64,000 bases of DNA from Saxidomus purpurata. Taxonomy: Eukaryota > Mollusca > Bivalvia > Venerida > Veneridae. The stretch covers positions 11,271,862-11,335,861 of the forward strand of contig JAFMSR010000012.1 of assembly GCA_022818135.1 (NCBI GenBank), read 5' to 3'. The stretch's first letter is position 1. Each line of letters starts with the position of its first letter. Shown here piece by piece: positions 12,001 through 21,124 of the stretch. Both the position numbers and the translations under genes were made by a program. The notes under the pieces were generated by a model, which was not told where the DNA came from, did no database searches, and saw only the letters and a list, made by a program, of their open reading frames with translations.

Positions 12001-13623
12001 TAGGGGTGATTCACTGGATGAGAAGGATAGATTGTAAACTTTATAACAAATCTTAAGTTTGCTCATGACATGTTTGTATTACAGTAGTTATAAAGGTTTG
12101 GTTATAAATCATTATAAAGAAATTTTGTCAAAAATTTAACAAAATAACATTAACCATTGTGAAAGGTGCAGAGCATGATCAACCTGCATATCGAGGGTTG
12201 ACTGCAAAACTGTCGTTACGTCAGTTTTGTGGTCAACCCTTGGTATCTGTGATGTCTGACCACAATATATACTTTTTACTATCTAATCAGTAAACTTTTA
12301 CTGAGCAACCCTTTGAACAGCTAATGGTCCTGGCCGAATTGAAAAGTGGACAAGTCCATTTTAGAAATTTAGCAATTATGGCCCTTAGTAATATAACAAT
12401 TAGAATACAAATGTACATGTAGTGTGTAAATCAAGAGGTTACCCCTTTATTTATGAAATAACATCCGTTCCAGTGGTGTTAGTCGTTTAATAAACAATGA
12501 TTTGGAGTATGATACGCAGTAATTAGCCACGAAGGCCTGAGTGGTTTATAACTGCGCATCAGTACGACAAATTATTGTTTATTAGATAATTACAACGCTG
12601 AAAAGGATGTTATTTTGATTCTAACATGATCAGATATTACAAAAGGTGAATAAATGCAAAGCTTTATTTTCTACGCGAACGCTCATTTAACGTCATGCGG
12701 CACAATATGACGTCATGTTTACAGCATATCGGTTCCTGCGTTGTATATGGTTTAATATAACATAATTTTTCTACTCTTTGTATATAGAGACAAAATCATG
12801 AGTCATGTGAGAATAAATTTTTTTTACTTCTGTAAAATATCTAGTAAAAAAAGAAATTTTCTGTGTTTTAGGCTTGTTGAGCTACAGATTTTATGTGATA
12901 CCTACACAGTTGAAACATTACAGTCATTAAAGATTATTAGGTAAGTGTTGGCAATGAAATAAATGCAAAAAAACAATCGTATTGACAATAATTCAAGCAT
13001 TTTTAAGCTTGAGGATGTGTTCAGCTCAGCTCTGTAATACTTACTTTATGTGAGCCACTTTTTTTTACGCAAGTTTTAGGAAGATATACAATGTAGATGT
13101 ACATTTTTTGTATACCTTTAATATTTGCATGCCTACATACTTATCTGGCAACGACAAATTGTGGAGGAAAGAAAATGTATTTTACCACCTGACAATTAGG
13201 TTTCTCTGCCACCTCCATTAGTATGGTGAAATGAATTTTATATTGGCGCCTGAAATTTTAGTGATATTAGCTCAGATTCTAATTATTTATCTGAAAATGA
13301 CTGTTTTGGCCTAAAAGTGGCAACATTGAACATACATGTATTTTTGAAACCCAGGGGAGTCCATGGACATTTTTTGTTCATTGCAAAACATCTCATGCAT
13401 ATGGTACTTCATCTCTTAAAGGAAACATCTGGATGACGCATACAGAGAAAGTGAAAAGGAAAAACTTCACAGAGAACAAGCCATAAAAGCATATGAGTCT
13501 GTTGGTGATGGATTTGAAGAAATCGTAACTGAGTTTGGCCAAATGAAGGCGGAGTTAGAAAATAAACAGTGGGCGCTTGCTGAATTTGATAAGAGTAATA
13601 AAGAGAAAGGAACAGTCACGTGA
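1..13623 (+). CDS. HAUS4: HAUS augmin-like complex subunit 4 (5' partial, 8 exons seen)
   Basis: Subunit of the augmin complex, which recruits gamma-tubulin to existing spindle microtubules. Exons joined by reading frame: up to 151 (probable acceptor ttttcag ending at 11), 1277-1408, 6734-6871, 8695-8800, 9467-9606, 11389-11519, 12872-12940 and 13422-13623 (TGA). Phases agree at every junction. About 355 residues are visible, against roughly 363 in the human protein, so only the start is missing. Recognisable family stretches, from recall of vertebrate HAUS4: the N-terminal YPDFCALLSKLSSYI block, QELLLDYELKSQDV, IEERLRKKCETL, FAKCDAMCLKIR, CDTYTVETL, and the C-terminal ENKQWALAEF. The rest is mostly predicted coiled coil. 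Exon 4 was set to start at 8695 and exon 6 at 11389 because these give the human spacing; both have upstream in-frame alternatives. Introns carry a satellite (1826-6722) and transposons. Tail to tail with the HSF-family gene. Confidence 0.9.
490..585 (-). repeat. tRNA-derived SINE head, minus strand
   Basis: Read on the minus strand, this shows a Pol III A-box-like TGGCTCAGAAG (around 565-575) and a B box GGGTTCAAATCC (complement of 513-524), followed by a short tail. It lies in the first visible HAUS4 intron. The tRNA-like cloverleaf is imperfect, so it reads as a SINE or tRNA pseudogene rather than a working tRNA gene. Confidence 0.5.
683..1240 (+). mobile_element. Non-autonomous element, 'CCTGGCACAAAGTG' family, diverged copy
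   Basis: Begins with a hairpin-like head (AGCTTACCTGGCACAAAGTG) and ends with a GGGCCATATTGGCCC palindrome near 1213-1227. The interior carries phrases such as 'aaaccactt ggccaatgatgatgaaacttggcaggg' broken across tandem-like blocks (aaaccacaaggc repeats). Two more copies of the family are at 15870-16685 and 32710-33866. It has no coding capacity and lies in a HAUS4 intron. Confidence 0.6.
1826..6722 (+). repeat. Satellite array, ~110 copies of a 43/44-bp unit, inside a HAUS4 intron
   Basis: Units follow CTTGTATCCTTACCTATTTC + CGTGATAAGAAATGTATCT(T)GACT. They occur in 44-bp (TCTTGACT), 43-bp (TCTGACT) and 42-bp (missing CT) length classes. Variants TTTCAG, TTCCTTGATAAG and CCGAAATAAG recur in order: blocks at 3418-3603 and 3897-4082 match, as do 3593-3778 and 4072-4257, giving a higher-order period of 479 bp (11 units). 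The TTTCAG variant dominates after about 5040. The unit is not a multiple of three, so the many ~60-aa open frames inside it are artefacts. The array stops about 11 nt before the acceptor of the 6734 exon. Confidence 0.95.
6937..8209 (+). mobile_element. Non-autonomous TIR element with eight 146-bp tandem units
   Basis: Terminal inverted repeat TACCCCCAAAA (6937-6947) and TTTTGGGGGTA (8199-8209). The left end folds on itself (TACCCCC ... GGGGGGTA) and is followed by a GGTCGGTCGG run. The interior is a tandem array in which the motif gtccggagcataac (last copies gtctgg) starts at 7021, 7167, 7313, 7459, 7605, 7751, 7897 and 8043, a constant 146-bp period. Left-hand copies are almost identical; the right-hand ones diverge. 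It has no open frame of note and sits in a HAUS4 intron. Confidence 0.8.
9725..9888 (+). repeat. SINE-like fragment with (GTT)n tail
   Basis: Contains the dispersed phrase cagtgcagatcatgagcaga near 9729 and ends in 'cttaatgccgaataaatg' plus a short GTT run, a tail arrangement typical of molluscan SINEs. No clear A or B box was seen, so its class is uncertain. It lies in the HAUS4 intron after the 9467-9606 exon. Confidence 0.35.
10005..11035 (+). mobile_element. Hairpin-headed non-autonomous element
   Basis: The left end is a perfect-looking hairpin (GGCCTGGGGACT, gaa loop, AGTCCCC..AGGCC, about 10008-10038). The right end carries CCCCCAGGCC, an inverted copy of the left tip, followed by a second hairpin AGCGCTcacAGCGCT (about 11012-11026). 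No protein is encoded. It shares its layout with other elements in the window and lies in a HAUS4 intron. Confidence 0.5.
11655..11795 (+). repeat. Dispersed 'GATCATGATCAGCCTG' repeat, copy
   Basis: Carries gcagatcatgatcagcctgc and the downstream phrase 'ccaaattgaaagcttgacaag', which recur in the same order at 12165-12385 and 60590-60790 and, inverted, near 31130, 32280 and 35880. Short MITE-like family, class unknown. Confidence 0.6.
12165..12385 (+). repeat. Dispersed 'GATCATGATC' repeat, copy with internal stem
   Basis: Starts ggtgcagagcatgatcaacc and ends near ccattttagaaatttagc, matching the other family members. The middle contains an inverted pair (agggttgac / gtcaaccct) around 12194-12241 that could fold. 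Confidence 0.55.
12455..12617. mobile_element. Foldback MITE, ~160 bp
   Basis: The left arm starting gaaataacatccgttccag and ending aataaacaatgatttg is matched in reverse complement by the right arm ending aaaggatgttattttga, giving arms of about 50 bp with scattered mismatches around a short centre. Non-coding, in a HAUS4 intron. Confidence 0.6.
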
Positions 13624-15001
13624 TAGGGATAATTAATATATATTTTTATTTTGAATTATATATTTATTGTGCTAGGTATTTTAGACACATGACTTTAGCG
13701 TGTTAAAAAGAATCTCGTGTGATGAAATAGTAACAACATTTAATCTGTGTAAAAAGATAAACAGTGAATCAAGATCATGCTGCAGATAAAAACTACACGT
13801 TAGAATACAGTAGACTACGTATCTTTAAGAGTGAGAATAGAGGCTAAAGTCTGCCTGTCCACAAAGACTGCTGTAGCGTCTTTTAGATTGTAGTAAATAT
13901 TTTCATGCTTGTGGCTTTATTTATTTTGTGTCAAGTAAACTTGGCATTTTACTGTGCCTACCATTGCCTTGGTTCATTCATATTCATAGTTATTTTTTGA
14001 CATTGAAGTCCTATGCAGGTGAACGTTAATTACCCAGTTGTTCATTTTTATGTAAAAAACATCTGCATTTTTCTTGATGAAAGAAAGGTAATGATGTCAT
14101 CATTATTTGCAGGCAGTGTCGGGCAGGAAAAGTTGTTGAATTCGAATAAACTGCATGGAATCAGTTAGTTATAAGACATAACTTGTGTATACATCTTTTA
14201 TTTATAATTGTTGTTGAATAATCAGAACTTAATCAACAACATGCTGTGCTATTGTTATGTGTGTTTAACAAATACAACATTGTCAGTGATAAAAGACATA
14301 AGTTTAAAAACATCATTTCTGAAACAACAAAACACATACATTATAAATATGCACTGGCATTTTAATGGAAAAAAACACAACTGTTACAAACATTAAATAA
14401 AAGAATTGCATAACCTGATGCACTGAAGTGTTGAAATGAGTACATTTTGTAGGTTGACCTTTACCCTGCAGATGACAACTAGTGTAGATCATGATCACAT
14501 ACCGCATCTGTATACTCTAATCATAACCTGTACAGCTCACTTTCCAGCCTAAATTCATCGTGAGCAAATGGAGAGGTCCACAAGAAGTGTTCATTGACAT
14601 ATACAGACCTAGACAGCCATAAACATTTAAAAAGACGTTACAGCAGACGAAAAAACAATGTGAGCGCTAATAAGCTAAAACTTCTATCTCTGTTTTACTT
14701 TTCTCAGTTTCTAACTTGGTAATACAAACTGTTGTAAAAAATATCACATCCAACTTTTATTAATAGATAATCATTTTAAATTATCTATTGCTGAACATTC
14801 ATAGAAATAACTTGAATGCTGTCCTTGTGAGAATGGACACATTCCCTGTAATTTCAATGTTTAGGACTAGTCTTGTATATAAATGGGATGTTATGGTAGG
14901 GACAATCCTTCGAGTCATTTGCACATGCTTTCATGCACATGCATAGTAAAATGGATTTGCAGTGTGTTTATAGACAGTTTCATACTTAAACGTAGATTTA
15001 A
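13624..15001. other. Intergenic: HAUS4 / HSF-family tail-to-tail 3' regions
   Basis: No gene is seen. It holds the 3' untranslated regions of both flanking genes. A plus-strand AATAAA at 14145-14150 could end HAUS4, and a minus-strand AATAAA (tttatt at 14756-14761) could end the HSF-family transcript. A partial GATCATGATC repeat lies near 14480-14500. Confidence 0.6.
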
Positions 15002-18000
15002 CTAAATTTCTGGATTCAGTGAAGGCAGAAGAAGGGTGACTGTCCCTGTATCCGGGTCATAGTACGCTGGAGTTAAAAATCCTTGTTCCTCCCCAAGATC
15101 TGTTATAGAGGTGTCCATGTCAAGTGTTTCTGTATCAAACACATCAATGTCACCTCCAAAATTAATGTCTTTCCCACCAAACTCATTTACAATCATTTCC
15201 TCCTTTTCACTGGCAGAGAGTAAAGTTTTATTGAAAACAGAATTTAGATCATCATCGTCATCATCTCTATCAATGGGACAGGCAAACATGAGAGAACTTT
15301 GCGAGTCGGCACTTTCTTGAGATAACTGATCGAGGTCTGTGACGGTTTTCAAGTCTTCATTCATTCCAGATTTCTTACCTGATGACTGCTTTGAACAGGG
15401 GTTAGGAACAAATAAAATCTGGTTTTGTAATGAACTGTGGACCTTCAGGGGAAATGTTTGTGATGTTGGTGAACTTATATAATTAACATCGTCGTCACTG
15501 CAAATGCTTGTTTCTTTGAATGGTCTGCATATGGTGATGGAATGTGTCTTCCTTGGTCTGAAAAAAAAATTGCGTGTAGTTCTATTATTGTTTATTTCAC
15601 AGATATAATTTGATGCTGAATATTTGAAACTCCGAAACTTTTACTGAAACTCCTCTTGTAAAATTGGCATTGTTTTCACTAAGCTTTATTATCATCCCCG
15701 CCAAGGCGGAGGGAATATGGTAATGGACTCCTCCATCCATGCGTGCGTCGGTAACACTTTTGTCCGGAGCATAACTATGAAACTATTCAAGGGAATTTAC
15801 TTGAACTTTACACACAGAGGACATTGAGCAGAAGTGCAATGAATAAGGACCTTAACTCGAAGCTTATCCTATTATTAGGGCCGCATTCTGTCCGTCGTCC
15901 GTCCACCATTTCCTTCAAACGACATCTCTGAAACCACTGGGCCAATTTGGATGAAACTTAGCAGGGATGTTCCTTGCATGAAGCTCTAACAAAGTTGTTC
16001 AAAGAATTCCATTCCATGCAGAACTGGTTGCTATGGCAACAAATAGGAAAAACTTAAAAAATCTTCATCTTTGAAACGACAAGGCCTTGAGCTTAGATAT
16101 TTAGCATGTGGCATTGTTCAGTGGACCTCTACCAAGATTGTTCAAATTATGACCCCTGTGTCAAAATTTACCCCGCCCGGGAGTCACTTGGTTTTACATA
16201 GACTTATATAGGAAAAACTTTAAAATCTTCTCTGAAACCACAAGACCTAGAGATTAGATACTAGTATTTGGCATGTAGAAATGCCTAGTGGACCTCTACT
16301 AAGATTGTTCATATTATGACCCTAAGGTCAAAATTGACCCCTCCAGGGGGTTACTTGATTTTACATAAGCTTATACAGGAAAAACTTTAAAAATCTTCTT
16401 CTCTGAAACCACAGGGCCTAGAGCTTAGATATTTAGCATGCAGCATTGCCTAGTAGACTTCTTCAAAGTTTGTTCAAATCATACCCCTGGGTTCAATATT
16501 GGCCCCGCCAAGGAGGTCACTTGTTTTACAAAGACGTATATAAGAAAACCTATTTGGTATGTAACATTGTCTTGTGGTCTTCCACCTCCTTTGTTCAAAT
16601 AATGCCTCTTGGGTCAAAATTGACCACACCCACTAAGCAAGTGGACTTGTATTCAGGTGAGGGATATAGGGCCTTCATGTTTAATTATCTTCCTTCATTG
16701 AATTTTCTTGTCCGGGCTATAACTCCTTAAAACAAACTGAATTGATTCAAATTGCATACATTTACAGAGGACATTAAGACACAGTGCAGTGTCCAAAAAC
16801 CATAACCGTACCTCACTCTATTCTTGAGTTATCTCCTCATTGATTTTTCATATGTACACTTTTGTCCTGAACATAACTTCGAAAGTATTCGAGGGAATTT
16901 GTTTAATCTTTACACACAGACAGACGTTTTCTTGTCCGGGCCATAACTCCTTAAGTACTAAACTGGATTGTTTCAAATTGCATACAGTTTTAGAGGACAT
17001 TAAGATGTAGTGCAGTGTGCAAGAAGCATTACTCAAACTTATCCTGGTTTTGAGTTATCTCCCTTTATTGATTTTTTCGCATAAAACGTTTGCGCATAGC
17101 ATACAATTACAGATTTTATAGTAGAAGTGCGATATTAACACGGGGGAAGTGCAGGTGAATAACCCTCAACAAGTTATTTTACAAATCTTTTTTAACCTAT
17201 ACCTTATCCATTCCTTTCACCTCAAATTTCTTGGCCATAGAAATAGCACTCTGTGGGGGTATGGCCATGTCTAACATGACTTGTTGGCAAAAAATGAAAC
17301 CATTAAGTTAGCCAGTGACCATTGTACACTTGTGCCTCAACTTGATAATCACTGTATGTTTCACCACTTGAATACAATAAAAGTTTGAAGCATCTGATTT
17401 AATTTCGGATGCCCAAGACGTCACTCATTTCATACTAAGCCAGTAATATAGAAACACCAGAATTGTTGTCTTTTAATATTACTGTTTTGATTCATGACCT
17501 GATAAATAATACTGGATAAAACACAAACATTATCTTCTTGATATGAAACTTAAAAATGACCATTTTGACATACACAAGGTCCAGAACTCTCTTCTTGGTG
17601 CATAAGGTAACTGAAGTTGCACCATCTTGGATCTAATGCTTGTTAAAAAGCAATACAAACAAAAACCTACTGGTGTATAGCCACCACTCTTTTAAGGCTG
17701 TTTGTTATCCTAATATAGAGCATTCATCACCAGTAGATGTATAGTTAGTTATAAATGACAGCGTTCGATAAAATTGCAAGGGTTGTCGGAAAACATCGAT
17801 TAACAGTACTACTATACATGTATATTTTGTCATAATTATATACAAACGGTCACTGATCTATCAGTGAGGTAAGATAAGGAAATATGACGTGAAAAAACGG
17901 TGTGGTGCTAAACGTAGCAATCCGTCCAAGCCAGTCGAGGTCCATAACCTGCTTCTACAGTGTCAGGGGCATACAAAATTTCTTAAGCTGACAAAAGTAA

Positions 18001-19780
18001 CAGAACTTTCCGTCAAATACTTTTATTTTAGAGACACATTAATAATTTAAGTTTTAAAGTAGCCATCTTAAATCGATCAAAGGCCATTACTTCGATCTAA
18101 CTCGGTTTCGCCAGATAATGAAAAAAACATAGGCGCCTGATTTTATTTGATAGCCTTAAATGCGTCTGGCAATTTGGTCCGTTTCTGAATGTACACTGAA
18201 ATATCGGCATGGGTTTTCATTAGATAAATCAACCTTACGGTAGTGTTAAAATCACTTACTTACCGTTTAAATGGAGGGACATCCTCATCATCTTTAATAG
18301 CAGTTAAAATATCGGCAACTTGATGGTGAAGTTTGGTTGGGCTCATACGTTGCATATCGCACATTGCCACTCTGGGATTGAGATATACTGTAGTGATCTT
18401 CGACTTGGTTTTCTGTAGAGGCTCCACTGGTACGCCATACTTCATCACAGGTTTGGCGGGAAACTTTAGCAGAGGATGGGACTCGTCAACTGAAATTAAT
18501 TTGCATGACAATACAATAATCTGAAGCTGCCAGTGACGTCACCAACATGAGGTTGCAGAGCGACTGAAGATTTTGGATAAGGGTCACCCTATAACCCTAG
18601 AAACGAAAGGCGACCTTTAATGTCTTCCTTTAAGGTAATTTTTAACCGAAAAAATAGCTTTGGTTTCAAAATTAAATATGAACTCCTAATATTTTGGATT
18701 AGATAGCACACTCGGTTTTATCTGGAGCAGGTTTTACTGACCAGTATAAAGTTTTATAAAGAGTCGGCAAAGGTTGATGTTCCTGTAACGCGATGTAATA
18801 GTCAAATGAACAATGCAATCTTGTACTCGATGCTTTCATTAAATAAGCTAGAAAAAGTGGGTTTGAGCCGCATGATATGTTTGAAATGTGAGGTCATACA
18901 TGTCCGTGCATAGTACTAGATCTAATAGCTAGATTGTAGACTACTTAAACTATTATAGTATATAGATCTATATTATAAACTATCATACCTATTTTCTGTC
19001 CGTGTTTGTTCATTACTGGACTCTCTAACTGTATGTCTTCAAGCTTCCCCTACAAAATAAACGTTACAAACGATTTATCCCTTTCTTACAACTTTGCATT
19101 TCTCGAAATTCGTAGCTTTTCATACAGTAGGCTAGATCTAATTTGAAATGAAACCGATTGTTCGACCATGCCTTAAGGCTTTAAAACAGCGTCTGTCTCT
19201 CAGCGTCTGTTGGAGACAGACAGACAGACAGACCCTATGTCTACTAAGATATAATAGATTATCGTATATTTCTCTCTATGCTTGCAATGATACGGTATGT
19301 GTTTAAAGCCTTCTTCTGGGAGATTCTTACCAAGACCAAAGGAAAACCAGAAAATGACAAAAGTCTTACGTGTTTTGCTTCCACTTCTTTAATCGCATTT
19401 TCCCTCTGTGTCTTCCGAACTGCTGTATTTCTGACAACGTCAGATAAAAAGTCTGGGTGCTCTCTTCGAAAAAAATCGTGTTTGTAGATGAACACTGCAC
19501 CGTCTTGTTGGTTTTTGGGACCATTTATGGGAATTTTTCGGAAGCCATAGATATTTAGCTGGCGAATGAAACTTTGGAAATTTGCTGTCTTAAAAAACAC
19601 CCCTGCCTTTAAATACTGTTCCTCGAACTTCTTTCTGTCAACTTTAATTGACTCGCCGTCGAAATCCCAGGAGATTGCACCCGTCTTGCAACTGTTCACG
19701 ATCCTCCATAATTTTGCTGGAAATTTCAACGTTACACCATCAATTACTTGAGGTGGAGATTCTGGGATTAACTCAGCCAT
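15002..19780 (-). CDS. Heat shock factor family protein (HSF5/HSFY-like), 417 aa, 4 exons
   Basis: Sequence-specific transcription factor. Exons 19370-19780, 18989-19049, 18264-18489 and 15002-15557 join in frame (411+61+226+556 nt) to 417 residues. The start is the ATG at 19780, just before the DNA-binding domain. Residues 20-115 form a winged-helix HSF domain: FPAKLWRIVNS, SWDFDGESI, KTANFQSFIRQLNIYGFRK (the recognition helix region, about 65-82) and DGAVFIYKHDFFRREHP. No long heptad region (HR-A/B trimerisation) follows; after residue 137 the protein is polar, then acidic in the last exon (a DDDDDD run and an FLTPAYYDPDTGTVTLLLPS tail). This fits HSF5/HSFY/HSFX-type relatives better than HSF1; the exact orthologue was not decided. 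Two CRE palindromes lie ~140-180 bp upstream. A repeat-filled intron separates exons 3 and 4. Confidence 0.85.
15690..17095 (+). repeat. Nested repeats in HSF-family intron 3
   Basis: Outer element: head CCCCGCC/GGCGGAGGG hairpin near 15696-15713, then 'tttgtccggagcataac' and 'acacacagaggacattgag' blocks. Similar 'cttgtccgggccataactcc' blocks resume after 16700. Between them (about 15870-16685) lies a copy of the CCTGGCACAAAGTG family (tccgtccaccatttccttcaaacgac up to 'gagggatatagggcc'). The order suggests insertion of one family into the other. Non-coding. Confidence 0.55.
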
Positions 19781-19910
19781 GGCTACAAAAGAATCCCAGG
19801 CAACTTACTACTTTAGAATGTGAGTCTTCTATTCTTTTTAGAATGTTGATGCACCAGAAAGCATTCGAAGAACGCAAATGCCTTCCAGACTGCAAGCGGT
19901 GTTGATGTTT

Positions 19911-19960
19911 ACATATGACGTCACGTGTGACGTTAAAGCGATCAGATTGAATGACGTCAT
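19911..19960. promoter_or_regulatory. Two CRE palindromes plus E-box upstream of the HSF-family gene
   Basis: TGACGTCA occurs at 19916-19923 and 19952-19959, and CACGTG overlaps the first at 19922-19927. They lie about 135-180 bp upstream of the HSF-family start codon, a plausible proximal promoter position. TGACGTCA is the canonical site for CREB/ATF bZIP factors and CACGTG for bHLH factors; use in this animal is inferred. Further single TGACGTCA sites occur at 12708, 18534 and 20831. Confidence 0.5.
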
Positions 19961-20573
19961 TTAGATAGCAGGTGCTACGAAAATCGATATTAGTGGTACC
20001 GTTATTGATTTGTCACTGACATGTGTACGTGCAGTTCCAGGACAGTAGTAAAACGTTACTGTTAAATAGTTAATTCTTAAAAGTATAAATGAAATTTAAA
20101 CAATTATATATGATAAAACATACTTAAATGTAAGCATGTGTGTTGTTTGTATGCTGTAGTGAAATTGTACACTAAATCCTGAAATAGATATATTAATTCA
20201 TCTATCTGTCTTATATACAAGTAATTTCCTTGGCTTGATTGTGAAAAAATAAGCTATGTTTGACGTCGATCCAAACAAGGACCGAAAGTGTAGAAACTTG
20301 CACAGGTCAAATTAACGAGCAAACTTTAAAACAAAAGAGCTCAGTTATCACAGTCATCTCTCTATGAATATTGTATTTTCTTTTCCTGGTACTTATTGTT
20401 ATGCATGTACAATTACAGATAATCATGTATACAAACAGTTCAGGACTAGAACCCAATTTTATACAACAGCAGCTACTTTTGTTTGTGTCACATGCATTTT
20501 CAGGTCTAAGGCAGACCCGTCTGGATTCTTATTTAAACATTAGTATAACAGTTTGGCAAAAACTTGTTTGTAT

Positions 20574-20586
20574 CCCCCCCCCCCCT

Positions 20587-20620
<34 letters not shown>
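20574..20620. repeat. Microsatellite: C-run then (CA)n
   Basis: A run of about 14 C (one T near its end) followed by roughly 15 CA dinucleotides. Simple repeat, no function inferred. Confidence 0.9.
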
Positions 20621-21124
20621 AATTTTTATTAAGTCTTGTCTTAAACGCATTTAGTGGGCAGCTTTATTTGTCGTCCAATGAAAATACAGTATTTTCCCGT
20701 TTTCGCAAGTGTTAATTTCTGTAGAGAGGGTAAATCAGTTTGCTTGATAAAAATCGGGCTGCTTATTTTCATAGTACTTAATATGCACACATAGTACTTA
20801 ATTATGTATGCAAGGCGTGTCTAAAGCGTGTGACGTCAGCGATCCAACGCCTATCTTTACCTTCGACCTTTATTGGTGACTGCGCAAGTCCAGGAGTTAA
20901 AGGGGCAAACATGTGTAAACACAAATACATGTTGACTGGGGACTAGCGGTTAAAAGCAAAAGAAATACGTTCCGAAGCATTTTATTACTAACAAAAAATC
21001 TTACCTTGTGGAAGAAAAATTCGATTTTTAATTAATCCAAACAATTGGAAAAAAGCAAAATAAACACAACTATCAAAATAATTTTAACATCCATGAACAC
21101 TTTCCATGTTCAAGTCGAGTCAGT

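Larger units (their letters stand above)
19781..21124. other. Intergenic: HSF-family upstream / DUF3504 gene downstream
   Basis: No gene is seen. Contains the presumed HSF-family promoter (see 19911-19960), a C-run followed by an (AC)n microsatellite at about 20574-20620, another TGACGTCA at 20831-20838, and the 3' untranslated region of the DUF3504 gene near its right end. Confidence 0.6.

Noticed and set aside
20371..20715. 114-aa plus-strand frame
   Set aside because: Runs through a C-run and (CA)n microsatellite; no family resemblance.
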